Below, in pieces: positions 44,453 to 55,040 of a DNA stretch of 64,000 nt. Every line of letters starts with the position of its first letter. Positions within the stretch are counted from its first letter, which is position 1. The notes beneath the pieces were generated by a model. That model ran no database searches, was not told where the DNA came from, and saw only the letters and a program-made list of their open reading frames with translations. A program made the position numbers and the translations under genes. Origin of the DNA: Erythrobacter sp. SCSIO 43205 (lineage in GTDB: Bacteria; Pseudomonadota; Alphaproteobacteria; Sphingomonadales; Sphingomonadaceae); the NCBI RefSeq assembly GCF_019904235.1, contig NZ_CP063202.1:3038001-3102000 (forward strand), given 5' to 3'.

Positions 44453-45997
44453 GTGCATAGACCGAGCAAACCGATGCGCCTGACGTCGCGAGGGTTAATA
44501 ATCCTGCCGCTCGCAATCATATCCATCGTGGTCGCCGGGATTTCGGCCGTTCTTGTCGCAGCTGGTGCGCTCACTCTTGCCGCTCCCTCCCTGCCTATCA
44601 TTCTTTCCGCCTTTGCCTTTGCAGCCAGCATCATCGGTGTTTGCCGCATGGGGCTCACAAACATGAAGGAGCTCGAACTTCTCGAGCGCACAGACCGCCT
44701 CACTCATCTTCCCAATCGCCACGCGCTGCATGAGGACATTCAAGCCAGCCTGGACACTAATGAGGAGGTTGCGATTGCCCTTCTCGACCTTGATGGTTTC
44801 AAGCAGATCAATGACCACTTCGGGCATACCTTTGGCGACGCTCTGATCACGCAGTGCGCGCAATTATTCGAAGGCATTTTGGGCGACGAGGCGGTATGCT
44901 ATCGCCTTGGAGGCGACGAGTTTGCTGCGGTTACGACTGGCCCGATGTGTGGCACTATCCTTGAAGGGTTGTGCCGACGCTTGCTTGATCGGCTCAACGC
45001 GCCAGTCCTGGTTGGCACACGCGAACTTGCGATCGGGGCCAGCGTGGGCATCACGCATCGCACTAAAAGCGATGATGTGTCCCCTTCGGAATTGCTGCGC
45101 CGTTCGGACGTTGCGATGTATATGTCCAAGCGCGGCGGGAAAATGCGCTGCACGTGGTTTAATGAGAGCTTCGACCAGCACCGCGAGGCGATCAGACAAC
45201 TCGAAGACGATCTTCGCGAGGGGCTCAAAAAGCGTCAGTTTTCGCTCGTGTATCAACCTCTTGTTGAGGCGGACAGCGAGCGCATAGTAGGCGTCGAAGC
45301 CCTGCTGCGCTGGAACCGCGACGATGGCGGGGAAGCACGTCCCGACCACTTTATTCCAGTGGCGGAGGAATCAGGCATAATCAATCCGCTTGGTCTTTGG
45401 GTTTTGCGCGAAGCAATGACCAAGGCATTGAAGTGGGGTGATATTTCGCTCTCGGTCAACATTTCCGCGGCGCAGCTGCGAAACTCGGATTTTCCGATCA
45501 AGCTCGGCGAAATTCTTGAGGAAACGGGATATCCGCCTGAACAATTGGAACTTGAGGTGACAGAAACCTGCCTCGTTCTTGATCCCGCTGTTGCTGAACG
45601 AAGCCTAAATGTGATCCGCGAATTTGGCTGTAGAATTTCGCTCGATGATTTTGGCACTGGCTACGCCTCCATCGGTTTCCTTCGCCAGTTCCGCTTTGAA
45701 AAGCTGAAGATCGACCGCACACTGGTAATTGAGGCAAGCCAGGATGAGAGCTTTAGCGCGATGATGATTTCAAGCATCGCGATCGCAAGGGCGCTTAACA
45801 TGGCGGTCACCGCTGAAGGGGTCGAAACAAGCGAGCAAGCCGATCTGGCCAGGCTCGCAGGATGCGACCAGATCCAAGGCTGGCTCTTCCATAAACCGCA
45901 TCCAGCATCCGAGATCGACAAGCTGATCGCACGGCAGGAAGAGGCGCATTGGACAGCCCAAAACGACAGACAACTTGACCATCGCAGGATTGCCTGA
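44453..45997 (+). CDS. Membrane GGDEF-EAL cyclic-di-GMP protein
   Basis: This 514-residue protein has two N-terminal TM helices (about 15-40 and 45-66). A GGDEF domain (GGDEF at 153-157) and an EAL domain (EAL at 282-284, DDFGTGYASIGFL loop, GWLFHKP at the end) follow. Both catalytic motifs are intact, so it may make and degrade cyclic di-GMP. No RxxD inhibitory site is visible before the GGDEF motif. The GTG start has AGGAAG upstream. Following the che genes, it may link chemosensing with c-di-GMP signalling. Confidence 0.9.
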   Translation: MHRPSKPMRLTSRGLIILPLAIISIVVAGISAVLVAAGALTLAAPSLPIILSAFAFAASIIGVCRMGLTNMKELELLERTDRLTHLPNRHALHEDIQASLDTNEEVAIALLDLDGFKQINDHFGHTFGDALITQCAQLFEGILGDEAVCYRLGGDEFAAVTTGPMCGTILEGLCRRLLDRLNAPVLVGTRELAIGASVGITHRTKSDDVSPSELLRRSDVAMYMSKRGGKMRCTWFNESFDQHREAIRQLEDDLREGLKKRQFSLVYQPLVEADSERIVGVEALLRWNRDDGGEARPDHFIPVAEESGIINPLGLWVLREAMTKALKWGDISLSVNISAAQLRNSDFPIKLGEILEETGYPPEQLELEVTETCLVLDPAVAERSLNVIREFGCRISLDDFGTGYASIGFLRQFRFEKLKIDRTLVIEASQDESFSAMMISSIAIARALNMAVTAEGVETSEQADLARLAGCDQIQGWLFHKPHPASEIDKLIARQEEAHWTAQNDRQLDHRRIA

Positions 45998-46118
45998 GGT
46001 CATCTCGTTTCAAGCGGGCAAAGACCAGCCTCCACATGGCGAAATCCGCTCGGCTAATGCTTGATCGGCGTGGGAAACCAATTAGGCTCCTCCTAAACGT
46101 TGAGAGAGGACCCTTCCC

Positions 46119-48053
46119 ATGTCTGAGGCTGTGCAACCACGCCCGCAATCTGATCGCCCGACCCATTGTTCTTCACAGGCCTATGAAGAGGGCTACGCGC
46201 GTTCGATCACCGACTCCGATCATTTCTGGCTTGATCAGGCGGAGCGTTTGGATTGGGTGGTGAAGCCTTCCAAAGGCGGGGATTGGTCGTTTGATCCTGT
46301 GTCGATCCAGTGGTTTGAGGATGGCAAGCTCAACTTGTGCTACAATGCGGTGGACCGCCATGTTGAAGCCGGGCGCGGCGATACGACCGCGCTGATCTTT
46401 GAGCCCGATGATCCTGCATCGGCAGGCCGCAGCGTCACCTATGCCGAACTTCAGCGTGAAGTCATTGCCATGGCCAATGCTCTAAAAGCGATTGGCGTCA
46501 CCAAAGGCGAGCGCGTCACCATTTATATGCCCATGGTAATCGAAGGCATCACCGCCATGCTGGCCTGCGCCCGGATCGGCGCGATCCACTCGGTTGTCTT
46601 TGGCGGTTTCTCGCCTGAAGCGCTGGCGGGCCGGATTGAGGATTGCGGGTCGCGCTTTGTCGTCACCGCTGATGAGGGGCTGCGCGGCGCAAAGCCCATT
46701 CCTCTTAAAGCCAATGTCGATGCAAGCCTCAAGCTTGCGGGTACGCAAGGGGTCGAGGCGGTGCTTGTGGTCAAGCATACAGGCAGCGATGTTCCCATGG
46801 TAGAGGGCCGCGATCACTGGTTCGCTGACGTTGCATCCGATGCGCCCGTCGATTGCGAAGTGATGGATGCAGAAGACCCGCTGTTCATCCTCTACACCTC
46901 CGGCTCCACCGGAAAGCCCAAAGGCGTGCTGCACAGCACTGGCGGCTATGGCGTGTGGACCGCGACCACCTTCCATTACATCTTTGACTACCAACCCGGT
47001 GAGGTGTTCTGGTGCACTGCCGATATCGGATGGGTCACCGGGCACAGCTATATCGTGTACGGCCCGCTTATGAACGGGGCGACGCAGGTCGTGTTCGAGG
47101 GCGTGCCAAGCTTCCCCGATCATGGCCGCTTCTGGGACGTAGTGGACAAGCACAAGGTCAACATCCTCTACACCGCGCCCACCGCCATCCGCGCTCTGAT
47201 GCGTGAAGGCGATGAGTTCGTGACAAGCCGGTCACGTTCCTCACTGCGCCTGCTGGGCAGCGTCGGTGAACCGATCAACCCGGAAGCCTGGCGCTGGTAT
47301 TTTGATGTGGTGGGCGAAGGTCGCTGTCCCATCATCGACACCTGGTGGCAGACCGAGACGGGCGGCTGTATGCTCACCACCCTTCCCGGCGCGCATGATA
47401 TGAAGCCGGGGTCTGCTGGTCTGCCGTTCTTTGGCGTGCAGTTGGAACTGGTCGATAATGAAGGTGCAACGCTGACCGGCGCAAATGAGGGCAACCTTTG
47501 TGTAACCCACTCATGGCCGGGCCAGGCGCGCAGCGTTTACGGCGACCACGAACGCTTCGTGCAGACTTACTTCAGCACTTACACAGGCAAATACTTCACC
47601 GGTGACGGGTGCAAGCGCGATGAGGATGGCTATTATCGCATCACGGGCCGGGTCGATGATGTGATCAACGTCTCTGGCCACCGCATGGGCACCGCCGAGG
47701 TGGAAAGCGCGCTCGTGCTCCACAACAGTGTCGCAGAGGCTGCGGTGGTTGGCTATCCGCATGATATCAAAGGGCAAGGCATCTATTGCTACGTCACATT
47801 GAACGCAGGGCTAGAAGGCTCGGAAGATCTCTACGCAGAGCTTCGCGCCCATGTGCGTAAGGAAATCGGTCCCATCGCAACGCCCGATCACATCCAGTTC
47901 ACCGACGGCCTTCCCAAAACCCGTTCCGGCAAGATCATGCGCCGCATCCTCAGAAAAGTAGCCGAAAACGACTACGGTTCGCTCGGAGACACCTCAACCC
48001 TCGCAGACCCATCACTGGTTGACCGCCTCATCGAAGGGCGATTGAACAGGTAG
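46119..48053 (+). CDS. acs: Acetyl-coenzyme A synthetase
   Basis: This 644-residue AMP-forming ligase activates acetate with ATP and CoA. The adenylation core shows [40 protein letters not shown] and [10 protein letters not shown]. The C-terminal lysine region [10 protein letters not shown], including the lysine subject to acetylation, is intact. The ribosome-binding site is GAGAGGA. Length matches Acs. It should support acetate scavenging, producing acetyl-CoA alongside the ED route that ends in pyruvate. Confidence 0.95.
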   Translation: MSEAVQPRPQSDRPTHCSSQAYEEGYARSITDSDHFWLDQAERLDWVVKPSKGGDWSFDPVSIQWFEDGKLNLCYNAVDRHVEAGRGDTTALIFEPDDPASAGRSVTYAELQREVIAMANALKAIGVTKGERVTIYMPMVIEGITAMLACARIGAIHSVVFGGFSPEALAGRIEDCGSRFVVTADEGLRGAKPIPLKANVDASLKLAGTQGVEAVLVVKHTGSDVPMVEGRDHWFADVASDAPVDCEVMDAEDPLFILYTSGSTGKPKGVLHSTGGYGVWTATTFHYIFDYQPGEVFWCTADIGWVTGHSYIVYGPLMNGATQVVFEGVPSFPDHGRFWDVVDKHKVNILYTAPTAIRALMREGDEFVTSRSRSSLRLLGSVGEPINPEAWRWYFDVVGEGRCPIIDTWWQTETGGCMLTTLPGAHDMKPGSAGLPFFGVQLELVDNEGATLTGANEGNLCVTHSWPGQARSVYGDHERFVQTYFSTYTGKYFTGDGCKRDEDGYYRITGRVDDVINVSGHRMGTAEVESALVLHNSVAEAAVVGYPHDIKGQGIYCYVTLNAGLEGSEDLYAELRAHVRKEIGPIATPDHIQFTDGLPKTRSGKIMRRILRKVAENDYGSLGDTSTLADPSLVDRLIEGRLNR

Positions 48054-48068
48054 GAAGCTAAACGGGAA

Positions 48069-48145
48069 TGGCGCGCCCTGCAGGAGTCGAACCTGCGGCC
48101 TCAGGATTAGAAGTCCCGTGCTCTATCCAGCTGAGCTAAGGGCGC
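48069..48145 (-). tRNA. tRNA-Arg (anticodon TCT), CCA encoded
   Basis: The minus strand gives an acceptor stem GCGCCCT/AGGGCGC, a D arm with AGCTCAGCTGGATAGAGC, an anticodon arm CGGGA-CTTCTAA-TCCTG (anticodon UCU, reading AGA/AGG), and a T arm GCAGG-TTCGACT-CCTGC. The 3' CCA is encoded. The gene sits between acs and the VUT transporter gene, with no mobile element junction visible. Confidence 0.95.
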
Positions 48146-48206
48146 GCATCCGATGCGCCCATAGCGCGCTTTGCGCGAGTTTCAAATCGCGCTAGTGCGA
48201 CTGTTG

Positions 48207-49088
48207 ATGGAAAATACCAACAATCCCGCACCCAATCATGCCCCTGACCGGGGCGCTGCGTTCGATACCGATCCTTATGACGGCATTCAGGCGACCAGCC
48301 ACGCACCGGTGACGTTCAAATATTATGACTTCGTCATGGCCGCTTTTGTGGCGATCCTTTTGCTGTCGAACATCATTGGCGCCGCAAAGCTTACCTTCGT
48401 CGAAGTGGATTGGTGGCCCGTCGGATGGTGGCCCGCGCCCGAAGGCATTTTCATTTACGGCGCTGGTATTTTGTTCTTCCCGCTTGGCTATGTCATCGGC
48501 GACGTCCTGACCGAGATTTACGGTTTTGCGCGAGCAAGGCGCGTGATCTGGACGGGCTTTGCGGCGATGATCTTCCTTGCGTTCATGAGCTATGTCGTCG
48601 TCAGCCTGCCCGCCTTTGATGGCTGGACCTGCTTCGACGGCCCCAGCCCCATTGTCATGGCAAACGATCCCGGCGCACCCACGGGAGCGGTTTGTCAGGA
48701 AACCTATAACGCAACCTTCGGCAATGCCTGGCGGATTGTCGTTGCCTCGATCACCGCCTTTTGGGCCGGAGAATTCGTCAATTCCTATGTCATGGCAAAA
48801 ATGAAGGTCTGGACCAAAGGCAAGGCGCTATGGACACGCACCATCGGTTCAACGGTTGTAGGGCAAGGCGTTGACAGTCTGATCTTTTACCCCATCGCCT
48901 TTTTCGGCATCTGGTCATCTCAAGCGATTGTCACTGTGATGGTCACCAATTGGCTGCTCAAAGTCATCTGGGAGGCAGCACTCACTCCAGTGACTTATCT
49001 GGTGGTCGGCAAATTGAAGAAAGCAGAAGGCGTGGATTTGTTCGATACAGACACCAACTTTTCGCCCTTTTCGGCTAAGGATAACTGA
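48207..49088 (+). CDS. VUT-family (YhhQ-like) queuosine-precursor transporter
   Basis: This roughly 293-residue protein has about six TM helices and matches the VUT/YhhQ (DUF165) pattern: GAGILFFPLGYVIGDVLTEIYG and FWAGEFVNSYVMAKMKVW are diagnostic segments. YhhQ imports precursors of queuosine, a tRNA wobble modification. The start is uncertain: ATG 48207, GTG 48195 and TTG 48171 are in frame, all with weak ribosome-binding sites. A glycine/aspartate-rich periplasmic loop between helices 3 and 4 carries two cysteines. Confidence 0.85.
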   Translation: MENTNNPAPNHAPDRGAAFDTDPYDGIQATSHAPVTFKYYDFVMAAFVAILLLSNIIGAAKLTFVEVDWWPVGWWPAPEGIFIYGAGILFFPLGYVIGDVLTEIYGFARARRVIWTGFAAMIFLAFMSYVVVSLPAFDGWTCFDGPSPIVMANDPGAPTGAVCQETYNATFGNAWRIVVASITAFWAGEFVNSYVMAKMKVWTKGKALWTRTIGSTVVGQGVDSLIFYPIAFFGIWSSQAIVTVMVTNWLLKVIWEAALTPVTYLVVGKLKKAEGVDLFDTDTNFSPFSAKDN

Positions 49089-49099
49089 TCGTCTGCGAT

Positions 49100-50617
49100 C
49101 TACAGGATATCGCCGGGCACGATTTTGGCTTCCCATTCGAGGCCAAGCTGATCGGCGAGAAGTTTCAGATCCTTCTCGGTTGAATAGCCGAAAAGCGCGC
49201 CCTGGCTTTCAGCTAAACGAAGAACGAGCCTGTCCCCTTCAATCGTCAGGCGGCTTTCCTGAAACGAATGTCGCGAACTTGCACCGAGCCTGCGCGCCAG
49301 GCGTACAGCAAAACCCCAGACTATCGCTTCATCAAGCGCCTCTTTTCCGGCCAGCGCTGTCACCTCTTCAGGCAGATTGAGGGCATTGCCATTGGCAGCG
49401 ATCGCTGCTGCGAGCATCGCGCGGTCTTTACCCTCAACTGCAATCCAGCGTTTGTGCAAAGCCCAATCGAGCGCAATCGGAAGTCTGATATTGGGCTCGA
49501 TCTGCATCGAGGCAAGCGAGAGCATGATTGCCGCCATTCGCAAACGTTCGCTCCCATGTTTGCGCGAGGGCGCGGCGTCCACGGTCCAACTGGCTATACG
49601 CGTTGCAAGGGTCGCAGGCGCGCCGCGCTGAGCTGCGAAAACCGATACGCCGGCAAGCAATGGATCAAGCGATTTGCTGTGATCGGCAAGACCATCATAC
49701 AACAGGCCTTCCCTCAGCCCCCATGAAGAAAAGACGATTTTGGAAGGAGCAAAACGAGCCAGCATCGCCTCAGCGAGAACCGATGTGTCGGGAAGCTTCT
49801 CAGCGCGCATGGAGGAAATGCGCTCGCGCGATGCAAGACTTTCGACTGTCTCATTGGCGAGCGCCTTGCCGAGCAGTTTCTTTGCCTCTTTCGCAGAAAG
49901 TTCAAAGCCATGCGGATCGCTTAAAGGGTGGCCCTGCTCCTGCATGGCGTACACTGCCATTGTCCGCAAAGTCCCCCCCACGAGGTAAAGTGGCTCTCCC
50001 TTTGCCACATCGGGCGCGCCTTTCTTGAGTATCTTTTCAAGGGTCTTGCGCATCTCGCCGCGCGATTCACCGCGAAGCTCAGCCAAGCGCAGGGTGCCAA
50101 GTGGCAAGGATACCGCATTGCTGGGCCCATCCTCGCTGAGCCTTACAAGTTCCAGGCTCCCCCCGCCCAGATCCGCAACCATTCCGCGCGCTCCGGGAAA
50201 GGCGCCAAGCACGCCTTGTGCGCTTAAGAAGCCTTCCTTCTCGCCCGTGATAATCTTAGGTTTGAAGCCGATTGCCTTGAGCTGCTTGATAAATTCAGGC
50301 CCATTGCTCGCCTCACGGACAGCTGCTGTCGCAACCGTCGACACATCCTTGACCTTGAGGTTATCAAGCAGAAGCGCAAACCGTCTAAGACCCCGCAAAG
50401 CAAGCGCAATCGCTTCATCTGCAAGCACACCTTTGCTTGCAATATCGCGGCCAAGTTTGGCGGTGACCTTTTCGTTGAGAAGCACAGTTGGCGCGCGCAT
50501 TGAGCCGCCATAGATAACCATGCGCACCGTGTTTGAGCCAATATCGATAATTGCCCGCCCCGGCTTGTTGCCTGAAAGCGTCCCGTCGAGCCTGCCCCTG
50601 ACCTTAGCGCTGCTCAC
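49100..50617 (-). CDS. ppx: Exopolyphosphatase
   Basis: This 505-residue Ppx/GppA phosphatase removes terminal phosphate from polyphosphate. The phosphate-1 motif appears as IIDIGSNTVRMVIYGG and the second loop as VADLGGGSLEL. The C-terminal HD-like helical domain begins near residue 320. The GTG start overlaps the ppk stop (GTGA), so synthesis and breakdown enzymes are made together. This is a moderate-length Ppx, about 500 residues as usual. Confidence 0.93.
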   Translation of the reverse strand: MSSAKVRGRLDGTLSGNKPGRAIIDIGSNTVRMVIYGGSMRAPTVLLNEKVTAKLGRDIASKGVLADEAIALALRGLRRFALLLDNLKVKDVSTVATAAVREASNGPEFIKQLKAIGFKPKIITGEKEGFLSAQGVLGAFPGARGMVADLGGGSLELVRLSEDGPSNAVSLPLGTLRLAELRGESRGEMRKTLEKILKKGAPDVAKGEPLYLVGGTLRTMAVYAMQEQGHPLSDPHGFELSAKEAKKLLGKALANETVESLASRERISSMRAEKLPDTSVLAEAMLARFAPSKIVFSSWGLREGLLYDGLADHSKSLDPLLAGVSVFAAQRGAPATLATRIASWTVDAAPSRKHGSERLRMAAIMLSLASMQIEPNIRLPIALDWALHKRWIAVEGKDRAMLAAAIAANGNALNLPEEVTALAGKEALDEAIVWGFAVRLARRLGASSRHSFQESRLTIEGDRLVLRLAESQGALFGYSTEKDLKLLADQLGLEWEAKIVPGDIL

Positions 50618-52827
50618 CCAGCACGGCCTTTGCGCAAGGATAGCTTTGGCACGCCGCCCGCCTCTAATGCGCCGCCGCGCCCGGAAAGGGATGGGTTCGT
50701 CATAAAGTAACGGTGACAGTTAAACGGCTTGCTGTCACCTTCTGGTGGTGCTTGGACCCGTGTGTAACTTCCATCTGCGTGAAGCCACCAGCTTTGCTCG
50801 ACATCAAGCATATTGGCGAGCAACACCTGTTGCAGCACCTGATCGTGGACCGTGCGATTGAGCATCGGAATAAGCGTCTCGACCCGGCGATCCAGATTGC
50901 GCTCCATCAGGTCAGCGGAGCCGATGAACACGGCTGCATCTGGCGAAGGCATCGGCTTACCGTTTGCAAAAGCGTAAATCCGGCTATGTTCTAAAAACCG
51001 CCCGATGATGGATTTGACCCTGATGTTTTCAGACAATCCCTCTACGCCGGGCTTCAGGCAGCATATGCCGCGCACGACCAGTTCAATTTTCACTCCGGCA
51101 CTGCTTGCGGCATAGAGGCGATCAATCATGCCTTGATCGGTGATCTGGTTGCATTTCATCCAGATCGCCGCAGGCTTCGCCCGCTTTGCGTTGGCAATCT
51201 CGGCATCGATATGCGCGAAAATCGTCTCGCGCAGGTTAAGCGGTGCAATCGCGATATGCCCAAGCCCGACCGGTTCGACGTATCCGGTCACGAAATTCAT
51301 CAACTTGGCCGCATCCTGTGCAAGCTTCGGGTCTGCGGTAAAGAAGCTCAAATCGGTGTAAATTTTCGCGGTGACAGGGTGATAATTGCCTGTCCCGAAG
51401 TGGCAATAAGTGCGAAATCCGCTTTCCTCGCGCCGCACCACCATCGCAATTTTTGCGTGCGTTTTCCAATCGGTAAAACCGTAGATCACCTGAACCCCGG
51501 CACGTTCAAGCTTCGCTGCCCATTTAAGGTTCTGCTCCTCATCGAACCGCGCCTTAAGCTCAACAACGGCCGTTACTGATTTCCCGTTCTCTGCTGCCTC
51601 GATGAGCGCGTTAATTACGGCTGATTGCTCACCTGCACGATAAAGCGTCTGCTTGATGGCAACCACATCCGGGTCGGCGGCCGCCTGACGCACGAAATCG
51701 ACCACCACTTCAAAGCTTTCATAGGGGTGGTGCACGATGATGTCTTTTTCGCGAATGGCCGAAAAGACATCCCCGTCATGTTCGCGCACCCGTTCGGGAT
51801 AGCGCGGCGAATAAGCGTCGAATTTGAGGTCGGGTCGGTCTTCGCCAACAATTTCTGCAAGGCCATCTATCCCGATAATGCCGTCGGTCTTGATCACTGC
51901 TGCTTCGTGTACGCCCAATTGATCGAGCAGGATTTGCTCAGCTTGAGGATCGAAATCCTCTTCAATCTCCAATTGGATCACTTGGCCACGGCGGCGTCTT
52001 TGGATCGCGCTGCGGAACGTGCGTACGAGATCTTCGGCCTCTTCCTGGATCTCGATGTCGCTGTCGCGCAGGACGCGGAACAGGCCGTCACCTGCAATCG
52101 TGAAGCCGGGAAAGAGCTTTTTCGCATAGCGCTGAATTAGGGACGCGATTGAGATGTAAATCGCCTCACCTCCCTCTGCAATATCGCTTGGCACACGCAC
52201 AAATCGAGGAAGAGCGGTGGGAATCAGGATCATTTGGATGATCTGCTCGCCATCCGCATCTCTGGTGAGCGTAAAAAGCAGGCCCATCCCTTCGTTGTGA
52301 ACAAAGGGGAAAGGGTGCGCAGGGTCGAGCGCCTGAGGTGTGATGACCGGGACAATCTCTTCGAGGAAGAACGCTTCGAGCCACTCATGGGCCGAGGCCT
52401 CTACCCGCTGTTCATCGGCGATGTGAATGTCACTGTCTGCCAGCTGGTCGCGCAGCGTGCGCCAGATGTCTTGTTGAAGCACCGAAATCGCTGCAAGTTT
52501 CTCGCGTATGGCAGTCAATTGCTGACCGGGCGTGCGCCCATCAATTGCGGGCCGGTCAATCCCGCGTTGAGCTTGCCCTACAAGACCCGCGACGCGGATC
52601 ATCATGAACTCGTCGAGATTGCTGCCCGAAATCGAGAGGAAGCGCAGCCGCTCCAGCAGCGGGTATTGCTCGTTGGAGGCCTCAGCCAGAACCCGCTCGT
52701 TAAAGGCGAGCCACGAAAGCTCCCGATTAAAGTAGGCATCGCCTCCGGGCGCAGTGACTTGCGTAGGGACGGAAGGCGGGCTTGCTGCGGAAACCTGTGG
52801 TTCTTCGAGAGGTGGCTGGCCAGTCAT
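50614..52827 (-). CDS. ppk1: Polyphosphate kinase 1
   Basis: This 737-residue enzyme polymerises the gamma phosphate of ATP into polyphosphate. FNRELSWLAFNERVL starts the N-terminal domain. The catalytic histidine is in YCHFGTGNYHPVTAKIY, and SADLMERNLDRRVE is the second C-terminal active-site segment. The first ~30 residues are low complexity. A GGGAGG site precedes the ATG. It lies 52 nt downstream of virB11 in the same direction and overlaps ppx, so read-through from the VirB operon is possible. Confidence 0.95.
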   Translation of the reverse strand: MTGQPPLEEPQVSAASPPSVPTQVTAPGGDAYFNRELSWLAFNERVLAEASNEQYPLLERLRFLSISGSNLDEFMMIRVAGLVGQAQRGIDRPAIDGRTPGQQLTAIREKLAAISVLQQDIWRTLRDQLADSDIHIADEQRVEASAHEWLEAFFLEEIVPVITPQALDPAHPFPFVHNEGMGLLFTLTRDADGEQIIQMILIPTALPRFVRVPSDIAEGGEAIYISIASLIQRYAKKLFPGFTIAGDGLFRVLRDSDIEIQEEAEDLVRTFRSAIQRRRRGQVIQLEIEEDFDPQAEQILLDQLGVHEAAVIKTDGIIGIDGLAEIVGEDRPDLKFDAYSPRYPERVREHDGDVFSAIREKDIIVHHPYESFEVVVDFVRQAAADPDVVAIKQTLYRAGEQSAVINALIEAAENGKSVTAVVELKARFDEEQNLKWAAKLERAGVQVIYGFTDWKTHAKIAMVVRREESGFRTYCHFGTGNYHPVTAKIYTDLSFFTADPKLAQDAAKLMNFVTGYVEPVGLGHIAIAPLNLRETIFAHIDAEIANAKRAKPAAIWMKCNQITDQGMIDRLYAASSAGVKIELVVRGICCLKPGVEGLSENIRVKSIIGRFLEHSRIYAFANGKPMPSPDAAVFIGSADLMERNLDRRVETLIPMLNRTVHDQVLQQVLLANMLDVEQSWWLHADGSYTRVQAPPEGDSKPFNCHRYFMTNPSLSGRGGALEAGGVPKLSLRKGRAG

Positions 52828-52879
52828 TGTACCCTCCCATTTAGAGCATGTTCAAAATTGTGCTAGCGTCTGGCTGAAC

Positions 52880-53902
52880 TCAAAGGAGCGAATTTGAATC
52901 GGCAATCGCGGTGATACCGCGTTTGCCCGTCGCATCACGGCCCAATTGGACGATCACATCGATAACGCTTGCCGCGTATTCAATTGTATCCTGACGCGTG
53001 AGGCCGATCCCGGTCTGCATCACCATAAGCGACAATTGCTCCAACGCGCCGCGAAGTGAGTTGGCGTGGATGGTCGAAAAACTACCCGGGTGACCGGTGT
53101 TAATGGCTCGCAGAAAAGAGACGCTTTCCGCCCCGCGAAGCTCGCCTAGAACAATGCGGTCAGGGCGAAGGCGCAATGCCGATTGGAGCAGCTCATTGGG
53201 CGTCACCTTGGCCTCGCCAAGCTCGCCCTTTACCGCCACAAGGCCGACTGAATTCTCGCCGGGGAATTTGAGCTCCGGCGTATCTTCGACCATTACCACG
53301 CGCTCTTGCCGGGGGATTTCTCCGAGCATTGCGTTGAGGAAAGTCGTTTTACCCGTGCTGGTTCCGCCAGAGATTAGAATAGTGCGTCGATGCTGGATCG
53401 CCGCACGCAGGAAAGCGATAGGCTCCTGATTGGGGTCAGGCATTTGCACCTCGCGCTCACCGGCCAAAGGCCCCGTGTCATAGGCATCAAGCGGTAAGTC
53501 CAATCGGCGATGGCGGCGGATCGCCATTACCCAATGCTTGCGGCTCGCAGGTGGACCGCAGAATTGGACGCGCGCGCCATCTGGCAAGGTCGCGCCCAAT
53601 AGCGGATGTTCACGGTTGATCCCTTGGTGGCTCACACGCGCCACCTGTTCGGCGAGACGCTGAACCAGCCGATCGTCGATCTCCGGTGTCTCCACCCGCT
53701 TCATGCCCGGATCGCTTGCGTCCTCGACCCAAACCTCACCTGGCGCATTGACCATTATCTCGGTCACACTGTCGCGCTCAAGCCAGCGTTTGAACGGTGC
53801 CAGATATGCATCGAGATAAACGCTGCGCTCGCCTGTGATTGGGGTGGCGGCTTGGTCACCTTGCGCGCCGTCACCAGCGATAGGATGGACGTCTGCGCTC
53901 AT
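52880..53902 (-). CDS. virB11: VirB11-type secretion ATPase
   Basis: This 340-residue hexameric traffic ATPase powers T4SS pilus and substrate steps at the inner membrane. The Walker A motif GGTSTGKT lies near residues 179-186. An Asp box (MVEDTPELKF), LGELRGAESVSFL and TGHPGSFSTIHANS complete the signature. The ATG at 53902 shares one base with the virB10 stop (TGATG). Confidence 0.95.
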   Translation of the reverse strand: MSADVHPIAGDGAQGDQAATPITGERSVYLDAYLAPFKRWLERDSVTEIMVNAPGEVWVEDASDPGMKRVETPEIDDRLVQRLAEQVARVSHQGINREHPLLGATLPDGARVQFCGPPASRKHWVMAIRRHRRLDLPLDAYDTGPLAGEREVQMPDPNQEPIAFLRAAIQHRRTILISGGTSTGKTTFLNAMLGEIPRQERVVMVEDTPELKFPGENSVGLVAVKGELGEAKVTPNELLQSALRLRPDRIVLGELRGAESVSFLRAINTGHPGSFSTIHANSLRGALEQLSLMVMQTGIGLTRQDTIEYAASVIDVIVQLGRDATGKRGITAIADSNSLL

Positions 53903-55023
53903 CAATTGACCGTCGAGAAATCCAGATCGCGTGCGGTAAATACGCGGATCGGTTCGCCTTGGCCAACGCGAATGGTCGGGCTGATTGCACCATCCTGCTG
54001 GGCCGCGATAGACGCAGCACTCTGCCCCGCCCCGCCGAGCACCACTGATGTCCCGCCAGAGGCAATCGTGCCAAGCCCGCCAACAACCGATAAAAGCATG
54101 GCTGAACCAAAGCGGCGGAAGAAGTGATTGTTGACCTTGCCCTCTAGGCCCGTCGTACCGTCAAAAGCGACCGCAGGCGAGGCTATGTTGACCGATGCGC
54201 CATCCGGACGGATCAGCCGCGTCCAGATGACATAAGCGCGCTTTTGCCCTTGCTGCACACCTGATTGGTATTGCCCGATAAGGCGCGATGAACGCGGGAC
54301 GAGCACTTTGGTGCCGTCAAAGCTTTTAACGTCCTGACTCACCACAGCGCGCACATAACCGGGAACATCGGTGTTGATCGCGGTTTCAAGGATCGCAGGG
54401 ATCATCGTGCCTTCGGTAACAGTGGTCGAAGGGTTTGTCATGGCACGCGCTTGCGCAGGCGCGCCGCCCACACCGCCGACCCGGCTTGCGAAAGCAGCAG
54501 CAGCCCCGCCAGCGCCCGTGTCACCGATAGAGCTGCCGGTGACAGGCTGCGGCGCGCCAGCTTCGGCCGCGTTAGTCGCCTGACGCGATGCAGCGCTTGC
54601 ATCAAATACGAGCGATGGGCTGGCATAAGGATTGGCCTGCGGTCCAGCGGCTACGACAGGCGGATTGGCAAGGACAGGTGCAGGAGCAGGAGCAACCACA
54701 GGGGTCGCCGCTGGTTCTGGAACCTCTGCTGGTGCCATAGCTGGAGCCGTAGCAGCCACTGGCTCAGCTGCAGGAGCGTCCGGCGCAGGCTCAGGCATCT
54801 CAGCTGCATTCATCGCCCAAAAAGTTACCGCACCTAATAAAAAGACAAGAGCAACGCCAGCAGCAAGCCCCAGCCCTTCGGTTTTGGTCTTACGCTCTGC
54901 CACCGCGGAAAAACCATTGCGGCTCGCAAGGTCGATAACCTCAGCGCTTGTTTCCTCGCGCGGGTCGATGTCAGCGCCGGGGCCTTTTCCGGCTTTGGAT
55001 GGAAGTCGCATTGCCAAACGCAT
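53902..55023 (-). CDS. virB10: VirB10/TrbI-type T4SS protein
   Basis: This 373-residue channel protein spans both membranes. There is a cytoplasmic N terminus, a TM helix (about residues 50-70), a long Ala/Pro-rich periplasmic linker (80-175), and the TrbI domain with GTMIPAILETAINTDVPGYV and SSRLIGQYQSGVQQGQKR. The final VFTARDLDF motif closes the beta barrel. A GAGG site precedes the ATG. Confidence 0.94.
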   Translation of the reverse strand: MRLAMRLPSKAGKGPGADIDPREETSAEVIDLASRNGFSAVAERKTKTEGLGLAAGVALVFLLGAVTFWAMNAAEMPEPAPDAPAAEPVAATAPAMAPAEVPEPAATPVVAPAPAPVLANPPVVAAGPQANPYASPSLVFDASAASRQATNAAEAGAPQPVTGSSIGDTGAGGAAAAFASRVGGVGGAPAQARAMTNPSTTVTEGTMIPAILETAINTDVPGYVRAVVSQDVKSFDGTKVLVPRSSRLIGQYQSGVQQGQKRAYVIWTRLIRPDGASVNIASPAVAFDGTTGLEGKVNNHFFRRFGSAMLLSVVGGLGTIASGGTSVVLGGAGQSAASIAAQQDGAISPTIRVGQGEPIRVFTARDLDFSTVN

Positions 55024-55040
55024 TACCTCAGCTCCCTTTG

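Noticed and set aside
48139..48160. Inverted repeat GGGCGC/GCGCCC beside the tRNA acceptor stem
   Set aside because: Six bases only and built from tRNA acceptor-stem sequence; likely chance in GC-rich DNA.
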